Source of the DNA: Adhaeribacter terrigena
Lineage (GTDB): Bacteria > Bacteroidota > Bacteroidia > Cytophagales > Hymenobacteraceae
Direction: 5' to 3'
Length of the DNA: 64,000 nucleotides
NCBI RefSeq assembly: GCF_016623615.1
Contig: NZ_JAEHFX010000010.1
Span: forward strand, 89,982-153,981
The translations under genes and the position numbers were made by a program. The notes beneath the pieces are model-generated. The model was not told the DNA's origin. It ran no database searches and saw nothing but the letters and a program-made list of their open reading frames with translations. This document shows, piece by piece, positions 51,713 to 60,625 of this stretch (the stretch's first letter is position 1; each line of letters starts with the position of its first letter).

Positions 51713-53056
51713 ATGCGAAGCAATTCCCGATTGTTTTTCCCGCTCCTGCTGGTTTTTCTGATGCTGCAGTTTTCCTGCTTTACCCGCAAAGACCGGCAAG
51801 CCGAAACTGAATCTGTAGAAGCCACCGAAACGGTATCCTCCGAAGCTGAAAAAGTGCCGGCCACCAAACCAACTTCAACCACTGAAAACCAGATTACCAG
51901 CATCCCGAAAGTGAACGTTTTCCTGGAAGTTTCCGGCGGTATGGTAGGCTTTATGCCGAAAGGCGGCGCAGCCTCCGAAGGCACCAATTTCCAGAAAAGC
52001 GTGGCCGGATTACTCACGGAAGTGAATTACAGCAAAGCGGTGCAGCAGAAAGATTTCTATTTCATAAGAGAAAAAAACGGCACCTCCCAACTCCAAAAAA
52101 GTACCTATAACGATGTTTTGAAAACCGTAAGTTCCGGCATTCCGAACCCCGCTTTAGGCACGGAACTACCCGAAATGCTCGAGCAGATCTTAAAAGAATC
52201 GGGCAAAACCAAAGCCGTTTCCGTGATCGTTTCCGACTTCATTTACGGCCCCGCCGACAAAACCAAATTCAACATCATTCCGCAGCTCATCCGCGGCGCT
52301 TTAAACGAAGCCCAGGAAAAAGATCTGGTCGTTTCCGTGTTTGCCGATCAATCGAATTTCACCGGATCGTTCCACCCGGCCGTTAAACAACCGGTTGCCA
52401 AACGCGAATTGAAAGGCACGAAAATGCCTTATTACGTTTGGGTAATTGGTCCGCAGGAAGAAGTGATCTTGTTCAACCAGAAAGTATTTAAAGATCATCC
52501 GGAGCAGCAGGCGCACTTCGGTTTCAATTATCCTGAACCGGTTTTCGAAGCCTTAACCAAATTAAAACCTTCGGGCATGGTTTATTGCTCCGAACGCAAA
52601 CCAACTGGCGGCTGCAAATCGGTAACCATTGGTCCTCAGAAAGATACGCCGGTAGAATTTGAGATCGGCCTGAACCTGGAAAGCCTTCCAACTTTGTTAC
52701 AGAAGCCCGAATATTTAAAGCAAAATCTGCAACTGAACGGAAAAGGATTTTCTGGCACAATTATTTCGGTAAAGCAGGCAAATGCCAAAGACCCGGCTCA
52801 GGAAAAATATTCGCACCTGGTCCGCGTGCGCATCACCCAGGCCATCGCCAAATCCGGACAGCTCGTTTTAACGCTTCCCGAAAAACCGGCCGGCTGGGTA
52901 AACCAATGGACCACGCAGAACGACAATAACCCGGTTGCCCAACCCGGTAAAACGTTCAAGCTGAAAGAAGTGCTGGCCGGCGTGCAAAGCCTTTACTCAG
53001 AGCAACGCAACGTATTCTCAATCTCTCTAAACTTTATAAAAGACGCAAATGATTAA
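51713..53056 (+). CDS. Lipoprotein with VWA-like fold, gene 1 of motor locus
   Basis: 447 residues. The signal peptide ends in LQFSC (Cys about 22), a loose lipobox, followed by an acidic Thr-rich linker. From residue 64 a Rossmann-like VWA plan: strand VNVFLEVSGGMVGFM, where a true MIDAS would have DxSxS, and a later strand VSVIVSDFIYG. The Asp is Glu and one Ser is Gly, so metal binding is doubtful. A second, strand-rich half follows residue 300. Likely periplasm-facing lipoprotein. It overlaps gene 2 by 8 bp. No named family recognised. Confidence 0.7.
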   Translation: MRSNSRLFFPLLLVFLMLQFSCFTRKDRQAETESVEATETVSSEAEKVPATKPTSTTENQITSIPKVNVFLEVSGGMVGFMPKGGAASEGTNFQKSVAGLLTEVNYSKAVQQKDFYFIREKNGTSQLQKSTYNDVLKTVSSGIPNPALGTELPEMLEQILKESGKTKAVSVIVSDFIYGPADKTKFNIIPQLIRGALNEAQEKDLVVSVFADQSNFTGSFHPAVKQPVAKRELKGTKMPYYVWVIGPQEEVILFNQKVFKDHPEQQAHFGFNYPEPVFEALTKLKPSGMVYCSERKPTGGCKSVTIGPQKDTPVEFEIGLNLESLPTLLQKPEYLKQNLQLNGKGFSGTIISVKQANAKDPAQEKYSHLVRVRITQAIAKSGQLVLTLPEKPAGWVNQWTTQNDNNPVAQPGKTFKLKEVLAGVQSLYSEQRNVFSISLNFIKDAND

Positions 53057-53456
53057 GTTCTTTTCCGGCCTCTACGAAGGATTGCTTGGCAGTCCGCAAC
53101 CGCCCCAGGAAACGCTGGTATACCGCGACGTAATTTTCCCGAACGCCGGCATTTTCATGCTGCTTTGTTCCCTGATTATGGTGGTGGTTTATTACTACGT
53201 GCTGAACCGCGCGCTGAACACTGGTTTTTACCGCACGTCCCACTGGGTTATTGTGCTGGTTTTAAATGCCGTGGTAATTGGTTTAATGACCGCCTTTTAT
53301 GCCAACCGCGAAGGCGTGGAAGCCCATTCCTACATTTCCTGGCTGGCCATGCTAAACGGGGTTTACAGCATCCTGGCCTACGTTATTTTCTCTTTACTGC
53401 TGAAAGGCAAATCAACATTCGCTTACACCACGCCGGTAAAATGGCCTAACAAATAA
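53049..53456 (+). CDS. Three-helix inner membrane protein, gene 2 of motor locus
   Basis: 135 residues, helices at about 31-52 (FPNAGIFMLLCSLIMVVVYY), 65-85 and 95-118. Basic, short, ends on a Lys/Pro tail. No family recognised. Its ATG overlaps the stop of gene 1, and gene 3 starts 4 bp after its stop, so the three are surely cotranscribed. Confidence 0.8.
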   Translation: MIKFFSGLYEGLLGSPQPPQETLVYRDVIFPNAGIFMLLCSLIMVVVYYYVLNRALNTGFYRTSHWVIVLVLNAVVIGLMTAFYANREGVEAHSYISWLAMLNGVYSILAYVIFSLLLKGKSTFAYTTPVKWPNK

Positions 53457-53460
53457 CCTT

Positions 53461-54918
53461 ATGGCAAAGCTGTTTATATTTGGAATCGGGGGCACCGGCT
53501 CCCGCGTAATTCGCGCCTTTACCATGCTCATGGCCGCGGGCGTAAAAATTCAGAATTGCGACAAAATTGTTCCCATCATCATCGACCCGGACTCGCAGAA
53601 CGGCGACATGAACCGGACCGTGGAACTGCTCAAAACCTACAAGCGCATTCACAACCATCTGGGCTCTCGTCCGGAAGGTTTCTTCCACCAGGATATTTCC
53701 ACGCTGGCAAGCGTAGCCGGAAGAACCGACGGCAATATTCCGGATAGTTTTGTGTACAATTTCAGCGGCAAAAACAAAAGCTTCCGTGAGTTTGTAAACT
53801 ACACCCAACTAAGCGTAGACAGCAAAGCGTTGGTAGATTTATTGTTTACGGAAGAAAACCTGAGCAACAGCCTCGACGTTGGTTTCCGCGGCAGCCCGAA
53901 CGTGGGCAGCGTGGTGCTGAACGACATCATGAACTCTGATTTAATCCGCTACTTTGCTACCAATTTCCAACAGGGCGACCGCGTATTTTTCATCAGTTCA
54001 ATTTTCGGTGGAACTGGTGCTGCCGGCTTCCCGCTGCTGCTCAAAAACTTCCGCGACCCGAATTCCGGCCTGCCAAATTCCGGTTACCTGAACCACGCCC
54101 TAATGGGTGCTATCACCGTGCTGCCGTATTTTTCCCTGGAACAACCTGCCGCCGACGGTAACGCCGAAGCCAAAGATTACATCGATTCCAATACGTTCAT
54201 TACCAAAACCAAAGCCGCGCTCTCGTACTACCAGCACAATCTGCAAACGCTGAATGCGCTGTATTACATTGGCGACACACCGGAAAAACCGCTGGAAAAT
54301 AATCCTGGCCGGGCGGCACAACAAAACGAAGCCCACTTAATTGAACTGCTCAGCGCGCTGGCCATTGTCGATTTCATGGATTATTCGCCGGACCAGTTGC
54401 AGGGCGAAATGCATTTCCACGAATACGGCCTGAAAGAAGATGCCAAAAACATCCACTTCAGTCACCTCGGTGGCGATACCAAAGACAAGATTGCCAAAGA
54501 CCTGATTCGTTTCAACTACTTCGACCAGTACTTTACCGAGCACGCCCCCCAGGACACCGATGCGCCATATTTCAAAGCCACGAACCTGGGCAGCGCCATG
54601 CGCAACGAAGCGGTTTTCAAAGAACTGCAGCAATTTTTACGCTCGCCGCAATACGGTTTCCACGCCTGGCTGAAAGAATTGCGTCAAAACAAACGCGCCT
54701 TCGAAGCCATCAACCCGGAAGAAAAAGATTTCAACCGCATGGTAGCCGATAAAACCATTGAAAGTAGCTTCTTCGACGCTGGCCTGAAACCGAAAACCAT
54801 TCTGAAAGAAATCGGTAACCTGAACATAAAAGAAACCGAACCCGACACCTTCAAACGCATCATCAAAATCTTTGAAGGTGCTACTAAAAATATGGTAGAG
54901 GAAAAGCTGAAGTATTGA
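53461..54918 (+). CDS. Tubulin/FtsZ-like protein, gene 3 of motor locus
   Basis: 485 residues. Two glycine-rich nucleotide loops: FGIGGTGSRV at residues 7-16, in the place of the FtsZ N-terminal GxGGxG strand-loop, and SSIFGGTGAAGFP near 179-191, like the tubulin signature GGTGSG that binds phosphates. Strand III-IIDPD near 37 fits the Asp or Asn of ribose contacts. Long FtsZ tail and classic T7 loop are not obvious. It fits tubulin-like proteins of bacteria more than ThiF-type enzymes, which lack the second loop. GTP use and polymerisation are inferred. The stop codon lies within the inverted-repeat element that follows. Confidence 0.7.
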   Translation: MAKLFIFGIGGTGSRVIRAFTMLMAAGVKIQNCDKIVPIIIDPDSQNGDMNRTVELLKTYKRIHNHLGSRPEGFFHQDISTLASVAGRTDGNIPDSFVYNFSGKNKSFREFVNYTQLSVDSKALVDLLFTEENLSNSLDVGFRGSPNVGSVVLNDIMNSDLIRYFATNFQQGDRVFFISSIFGGTGAAGFPLLLKNFRDPNSGLPNSGYLNHALMGAITVLPYFSLEQPAADGNAEAKDYIDSNTFITKTKAALSYYQHNLQTLNALYYIGDTPEKPLENNPGRAAQQNEAHLIELLSALAIVDFMDYSPDQLQGEMHFHEYGLKEDAKNIHFSHLGGDTKDKIAKDLIRFNYFDQYFTEHAPQDTDAPYFKATNLGSAMRNEAVFKELQQFLRSPQYGFHAWLKELRQNKRAFEAINPEEKDFNRMVADKTIESSFFDAGLKPKTILKEIGNLNIKETEPDTFKRIIKIFEGATKNMVEEKLKY

Positions 54919-55430
54919 CCCCACCCCAGCCCTCCCCTAAATCAGGGGAGGGAGTTTTGACTACTGCTGTTCACTTTCTGTCATCCTGAGCGCGAGCGAA
55001 GGACCTTGTCGGCAGACAGCAGAAAAGTCTAAAAAAACGGTAGGGTTTTAAGTTGAAAAACTCAAAGAACAAACTGGCGCAAGTATTAAGCGTTAGCGTC
55101 ACTTGGGCCTAAAAGACAGAAGCAAGTCTCCAGACTTGCGTATCTGGGAAGAAAGATTAAACTCTTTCGCTGTTCGGGATTTAACAATCCCGAACCAACC
55201 TGTTGGGGATGTATACATCCCCGCGCAGTAACCTTTCGGATTAAAAAATCCGAAAGAGCAAAAGGAAAAAAGAGCAAAAAAAACGCTACCAATTTCAGCT
55301 CAAAAAGTCTGAAAACCAGCAATTAGAAAGCAGCCAAAAAAACGGTAAGCTTCAGATAAAAAAAAGAAACAAACCACCCACAAGTAATCCAAGTCCTCCC
55401 CTGTTTTTAGGGGAGGATTTAGGTGGGGTA
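54919..55430. mobile_element. Inverted-repeat element 1 inside motor locus
   Basis: Ends CCCCACCCCAGCCCTCC and its inverse GGGGAGGATTTAGGTGGGG. Contains a GTCATCCTGAGC REP core, three motif copies (55031, 55276, 55336) and four perfect palindromes. It follows directly on the TGA of gene 3. Confidence 0.7.
55122..55256. repeat. Array of four unrelated perfect palindromes
   Basis: 55122-55139 GCAAGTCT/AGACTTGC; 55172-55195 GTTCGGGATT/AATCCCGAAC; 55205-55222 GGGGATGTA/TACATCCCC; 55233-55256 CTTTCGGATT/AATCCGAAAG. Different sequences, similar size and spacing. Confidence 0.8.
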
Positions 55431-55444
55431 AAATACGAAACAAT

Positions 55445-58400
55445 ATGCCAAAAGTACTTCGTCTTCATCAGTTAGGGTTAAACGTGGAAGGCTGGCAGCA
55501 AACCAACCAGCTTACCAGCACCGAAATCAAAGATATTCCGGATGGCGCAGGCGCCAAAGCGTCCAAGCTGAGCACCTCCATTCCTACGCCGTTTGCGCGC
55601 ATGCACCTCTTCGAAACCGCTTTCGAATTTGTGGCCCGCGAACGCAATCAGAACCCGAATACTGTGTACCACAAAATGGTGTCGCAGTTCTGGGATTTGT
55701 GGGAATTGCTCTTTAACCACGATCTGTACATGCAGGCCGACCAGCGCCTGCTGGTGCGCCGCTGGAACAAGGAAAAGGAAATTGCGCAGATGCAGTCCAA
55801 CCCGGGAAGCAAACTCTTGGGCGATACGTTGCAGCTTTTTGCCGCTTCCGACAACCGTTTCCGCGACTACTCCGACCTGTACTTTTTCTACCTCGAAAAC
55901 ACCAATGCGCACGGCGAAAGACAGCAGCAATTACTGGGTGGAACTTCGCCGTTTACCCTGCTTTTTGTATCGCCGAACGTGCGCGCGCTGAACATTGAAA
56001 GGCTGCAAAGCAAAGGCAAATATTTCGATAACCAGTTTGTACCCCTGGAAGAACGGGACGCCGCTTTCCGCGATTTTGTGTACGAATTGTTCACGGCCTT
56101 TTCCGATTTCCCGACGCGCTACCCGGCCGTTTACCACATGCTGGAGCAGAGCCGCCTGAACATGATTGCCATGAACGGCAGCAGCACCCGCGAATCCGTC
56201 CTGAACAAATACGGCAGCCTCCGCGACCAGGAAGGAAACCCGGTGAGCGCCGCCCATTTCCCGTTCCTCATCCAGAGCAACAAAGGCACCGACACCATCG
56301 ACAGCGATTTATTCATTCGTCCGAGCCGCCAGCTTTCCGAGCGCTTACCGATTGTGCTGAAGCCGAAATTGAAGCTCGTTGGGCAGACCAAATACCTGAA
56401 CAAATTCTTGTGGGAAGACAAAACCGGCGACGAAGTACCTTATTCCGATGCGCGGGTTTTAGATGAAAGAACCCTGCCCGGAAAAAGTGTGCGTTACCCT
56501 TACCTCACCATCAACGATTTCCTGGAAGAAACTTTGGTAGAATTGCCTTACGAAGTAAACCAGGAACGCTTCTTTTGTGGCAACGTAACCTACCAGCCCG
56601 GCGCGGAGAAAAACTTCTCGTACCTGCTGCCGGTTACAAGCCGCTATTTCCAGTATTTTACCGAGAAGGATTTAGCGGACCAGCTTACGTTTTTCATCGA
56701 CATCAACCACGTAAAAGTGAGCCTGAAAATCCCGGTTTCCAACGGCACGCTTATCGAGTTCGAACGAAAATATTACACCTCCCCGCAGAACCCGAAAGAT
56801 GCCAGCGGTATGGAGATTCCGGAAAAAGGCAAGATTGAAAAAGCAGATATCGGCATCGGTATTTTCCCGTTCTACAAGCTCATCGACCAGCCGCAGTACA
56901 ACGATTTCTATAAGGTAATGCTCATAGACGAAGAGTTGCAGCCGGGTATGCTCACCAAGCAATATTACCTGAAATTCTTCGTCGATAACCAGGCCTTAAC
57001 GCCCGAAGGCGGCAGCATGCGCGCTACCGTTACCGAGCGTTCCGTGAAGAGCGAGCAAAGCGTAGGCAGCAAATACTACGAAGTGGAAGGCACGCATTTC
57101 GATTTTGCGGAAGTTACCTGTCCGGGCAAATTCAACGGCAGAGGTTTGTTTGTGCCCCGCTACCAGGAAATTCACCGCGGCACGAAGAGCTTTACGTTCG
57201 CCGTCGATTTCGGTACCACGAACACCTACATTGCCTACACCGATTCGCCGAACCAGGAACCGAAACCGTTCGCCATTACGGCCAAAGACCTGCAACTCGT
57301 AATGCTGAACAAGCCAAGCTCCGAACCGGGCCTGACCGATTACCAGCGCTACGTGCAGAAAGGCTTCGGTAAATTAACGTCCGCCGAAACCCTGACCAAA
57401 CGCGAATTCCTGCCCGCCATCATGAACGACGGCAGCTCGCCTTACCAGTTCCCGACCCGGACTGCTACGTGCGAATCGCCGGGATTCGTGAACCAGCCAA
57501 CGTCTATTTTCGGCAACATCAACATCGGCTTCACCATGAACACCGATGCCGATGCTTACGAACATTACCACACCGATTTGAAATGGTCGGAAACGCTGCA
57601 TGCGGCCGGTCAACGCAGAATCCACGCGTACTTCCGCGAGTTAATGCTGCTTTTGAAAAACAAAGCGGCATTGAACGGCGGGGTGATTGAAAACACGAAA
57701 GTAGTTTGGTTTGCGCCGCTTAGTTTCAATTCTTTCTCCCGCAATTTGTTCCAGAACGAATGGGATGAAGCGTATCAGAAAGTGTTCAAAACCAACCGGG
57801 GTACCATCTGCATTACCGAATCGGTAGCGCCGTATTACTACCTCATGCAGAAAGGCACCGTAGTGCCAAGCCGTGAGGAAGGCCTGGTAAACATCGACAT
57901 AGGCGGCGGAACGACCGACGTGCTTTTATATGCCAACCAGCGTCCGGCTTATAGCTTCTCGTACCGCTTCGCCGGCGACGACCTCTGGGGCGATGGTTTT
58001 GCGATGGTGCGCGGCGGCAAAGACAACGGACTGATGCAATACGGCCGCGACCAGATCATGAGCATGCCACTTTCCGGCAACCAGTACGAATACAAAAAAT
58101 ACCTCCAGAGCGCCCTGAACAACAACAGTTTCGGTTCTTCGGATGTGGTAAGTTTGATGTTCAACTACGACGACGTGTTCAGCTACAGCAGAATGCTGCA
58201 GCAGGCCCGCCCGATGCGCCTGATGTTCTATTTACACTATGGCGCCATCATTTACCAGCTGGCCCAGACCATAAAAGCATCAGGACTGAACGTGCCTCGC
58301 TACATTTGTTTCTCCGGTCGCGGAAGCTTGTACATCAAAATTCTGGCTGCCGGCGCCAACCTTTCCGGCATTGAGAAACTAACTAAAGCGATTCTGCAGA

Positions 58401-58897
58401 AAGTTACAGGACTGGAAGCGCCAGGCAATTTCAAAATTGTATTGGTAGACCATCCGAAACAAACCACGGCCAACGGCGGGGTACTTTCCGTAAACGACGA
58501 AAGCTCCACGAACCAGCCCGAAATCCCGATTATCACCCCACTTGGAACTACCGACGACAGCACCACCCTGAAAGGAATCAAGAAGGGTACGCTGACTTCG
58601 GAAATCAAAAACAAGGTGCTGGAAAACGTAAAAGCCTGCATCGAACTCTTACTGCTGGATGACGACGTTGCCCCAATGATGAAAGACCTCGGCATCGAGT
58701 TCGACGCCGAAATGGTCATGCCGTTCCTTCGCGAGCAAATGGCCGACAGTCTTTCCATCGGTCTGAACCATTTAGACAAGCAATTGCCAGATCAGGAAAT
58801 GCTGCACGAAACGCTGTTCTTCCTGCCATTCAAGCAAGCGCTGTACGCCCTTTCCAAAGAGCTTTACAGCCGCAAAGCGGTTCGGGAAACGGCTTGA
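55445..58897 (+). CDS. SrfB-like actin/Hsp70-fold ATPase, gene 4 of motor locus
   Basis: 1150 residues. The first 570 have no recognisable domain. The core begins near 585 with the phosphate-1 loop FAVDFGTTNTYIAYTDS. Phosphate-2 is VNIDIGGGTTDVLLY near 820, and the adenosine motif is ICFSGRGSLYIKIL near 955, the order seen in actin/Hsp70-fold ATPases. Size, an N-terminal extension and this core recall the SrfB protein family (PF07520) of Salmonella and others. ATP binding is well supported; polymerisation or chaperone-like cycling is not known. It stands alone between two inverted-repeat elements, and its TGA sits in the second one. Confidence 0.78.
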   Translation: MPKVLRLHQLGLNVEGWQQTNQLTSTEIKDIPDGAGAKASKLSTSIPTPFARMHLFETAFEFVARERNQNPNTVYHKMVSQFWDLWELLFNHDLYMQADQRLLVRRWNKEKEIAQMQSNPGSKLLGDTLQLFAASDNRFRDYSDLYFFYLENTNAHGERQQQLLGGTSPFTLLFVSPNVRALNIERLQSKGKYFDNQFVPLEERDAAFRDFVYELFTAFSDFPTRYPAVYHMLEQSRLNMIAMNGSSTRESVLNKYGSLRDQEGNPVSAAHFPFLIQSNKGTDTIDSDLFIRPSRQLSERLPIVLKPKLKLVGQTKYLNKFLWEDKTGDEVPYSDARVLDERTLPGKSVRYPYLTINDFLEETLVELPYEVNQERFFCGNVTYQPGAEKNFSYLLPVTSRYFQYFTEKDLADQLTFFIDINHVKVSLKIPVSNGTLIEFERKYYTSPQNPKDASGMEIPEKGKIEKADIGIGIFPFYKLIDQPQYNDFYKVMLIDEELQPGMLTKQYYLKFFVDNQALTPEGGSMRATVTERSVKSEQSVGSKYYEVEGTHFDFAEVTCPGKFNGRGLFVPRYQEIHRGTKSFTFAVDFGTTNTYIAYTDSPNQEPKPFAITAKDLQLVMLNKPSSEPGLTDYQRYVQKGFGKLTSAETLTKREFLPAIMNDGSSPYQFPTRTATCESPGFVNQPTSIFGNINIGFTMNTDADAYEHYHTDLKWSETLHAAGQRRIHAYFRELMLLLKNKAALNGGVIENTKVVWFAPLSFNSFSRNLFQNEWDEAYQKVFKTNRGTICITESVAPYYYLMQKGTVVPSREEGLVNIDIGGGTTDVLLYANQRPAYSFSYRFAGDDLWGDGFAMVRGGKDNGLMQYGRDQIMSMPLSGNQYEYKKYLQSALNNNSFGSSDVVSLMFNYDDVFSYSRMLQQARPMRLMFYLHYGAIIYQLAQTIKASGLNVPRYICFSGRGSLYIKILAAGANLSGIEKLTKAILQKVTGLEAPGNFKIVLVDHPKQTTANGGVLSVNDESSTNQPEIPIITPLGTTDDSTTLKGIKKGTLTSEIKNKVLENVKACIELLLLDDDVAPMMKDLGIEFDAEMVMPFLREQMADSLSIGLNHLDKQLPDQEMLHETLFFLPFKQALYALSKELYSRKAVRETA

Positions 58898-59308
58898 CCC
58901 CACCTAACCCTCCCCTAAATCAGGGGAGGGCTTTTTGCTACAGTGCTATTCAATTTCTGTCATCCTGAGCACCAGCGAAGAATCTTGTCGGCGAGCAGCA
59001 GACAAGTAAAAATGGTAGGTTTTTAAGTCAAAAAAGTCACTAAAGGACAAAAGCAAGTCTCCAGACTTGCTTAATTGGGAAAGCGTTTTTTAGCTGGTTT
59101 CAGGAAGTCTGAAGACTTCCAATTGTCCATAGGTCCAAGTGACACTGACGCTTAACACTTGGACCAGAAAAGCGTCTAGGTGAGGCTAGACTTAACACTT
59201 GCCCCAGACAGATAAAAAAAACAGCCACCCATAACGGTATAGTTTTCACCAAAAAAAACCACGATAAAAAAGCCCTCTCCTGTTTTTCGGGGAGGGTTGG
59301 GTAAAGTC
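58898..59308. mobile_element. Inverted-repeat element 2 inside motor locus
   Basis: Same ends and interior order as element 1: CCCCACCTAACCCTCCCC start, GGGGAGGGTTGGG end, REP core, motif copies (59008, 59232) and palindromes 59053-59070 and 59103-59120. Starts directly after the srfB-like TGA. Confidence 0.7.
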
Positions 59309-59311
59309 AAT

Positions 59312-60622
59312 ATGCGATACTTTTTAATATTCCTTTTCCTTCTCTACTTCAGTACAGGTCAGGTTTCTGCCCAGGAAAATCCTCCGCAGAACCAAGCCAG
59401 AATCTGGCAAAAAGCCCTCCAGTGGATCTATGAAGACAATAATAAAACCGTAGGGAAAAACGCCCAAAAACCCGTGCCAACCGTAAGCGGTGAACGTGTA
59501 GCGCAATTCGAAAAGGACCTGGCCGCTGCTTCTAAAACCAGGCAGGACGAATATAATTTCTACACCCGTTTGTACCAGCCGGTTCAGGAGAAACTCAGGA
59601 AAAATCAGCCCGTTTCAGATAAAGTCTTGATCGCTGCAATTGTAGCCGAAGCTGCAAAAAAGAGTGACCGGAAAACGGAAGATCTCAGGTTTGCTTTAGA
59701 AACAATTACTCCCCGGAATACCGAAACAGCACAGCCAGAAGTGCCGGAAGAAGTGCCTGAAAGTATCCTGCCGCCGGAAGAGAATCCGGCAACGCAGGGA
59801 CCAGAAAATGCTCCGGTGCCGGAAACTTCTTCCAATGAAATTAAAACCGTTAAAGCAGAATCGAATATGCCTTTAATCTTGAGTATTGCCGCCTTGCTTT
59901 TAGCAGCATTTGCCTTCATGCGTTCCTCCCGCAAGAGCAGCCCAAGTTCCGTTGCATCCGGTAGAACTTCGGAAAGTTTTGCTACCTCTACCGGCGTACC
60001 GGTGCAGGGAAATCAGAACTTACAGGCGCTTAAAAAGGAAATTGAAAGCCTGAAAAAAGCGTACAACCACCTGAAAAGAGAAAACGAAAACTGGCGCGCC
60101 GAGATGCAGGACGCTATCCAGGAACTGCAAAAAACTGCTTACGACGCTTCCGCAAATGCTGAAAAGTATAATCATGTTTCAGGCAACGCTTCCCAGCAAA
60201 TTCAACCGGAAACCCAACCCGTATTTGAGCCGGAAGAAACGAGTTCACAAGAAAATTTCCAGGTGGAAACCGACCATTTATTTACCGAAGAAGCGTTGCC
60301 GCAGATTTTGGTGAAATACACGCGCGTACCGGAAGACGGCCAGTTAAAAGAGCGCGACCTGCACCACGACAGCCACGATACCTGGTCGTTTATCCAAGTT
60401 ACGCTGCCTGAAAATGGATGTAATTCCGCCAAGTTCCGGATCAATCCGCACGTAAACCACGCGCTGGCCATCAACAACAGTTTAGACCGCCTTGAAAATG
60501 CCTTCGAATTTGCCCGTTCCTCCAATAAAGCCACACAACTCATAAACGATGCCGACGGTGAACTGATGCGCACCGCGCAGGGCTGGCAAATCACCAAACG
60601 GGCGAAAATCCACTTAGCGTAA
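59312..60622 (+). CDS. Exported coiled-coil membrane protein, gene 5 of motor locus
   Basis: 436 residues from the ATG at 59312 (a TTG at 59297 is rejected). Signal peptide 1-23 (FLIFLFLLYFSTGQVSAQEN). A periplasmic helical part with Pro/Glu-rich linker leads to one membrane helix near 187-208 (PLILSIAALLLAAFAFM), then a coiled coil near 235-290 (LKKEIESLKKAYNHLKRENENW) and a compact C-terminal domain (AHLFTEEALPQI... YTRVPEDGQL). Topology: periplasmic head, cytoplasmic coiled coil. No named family. Gene 6 follows after 3 bp. Confidence 0.75.
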   Translation: MRYFLIFLFLLYFSTGQVSAQENPPQNQARIWQKALQWIYEDNNKTVGKNAQKPVPTVSGERVAQFEKDLAAASKTRQDEYNFYTRLYQPVQEKLRKNQPVSDKVLIAAIVAEAAKKSDRKTEDLRFALETITPRNTETAQPEVPEEVPESILPPEENPATQGPENAPVPETSSNEIKTVKAESNMPLILSIAALLLAAFAFMRSSRKSSPSSVASGRTSESFATSTGVPVQGNQNLQALKKEIESLKKAYNHLKRENENWRAEMQDAIQELQKTAYDASANAEKYNHVSGNASQQIQPETQPVFEPEETSSQENFQVETDHLFTEEALPQILVKYTRVPEDGQLKERDLHHDSHDTWSFIQVTLPENGCNSAKFRINPHVNHALAINNSLDRLENAFEFARSSNKATQLINDADGELMRTAQGWQITKRAKIHLA

Positions 60623-60625
60623 ACC

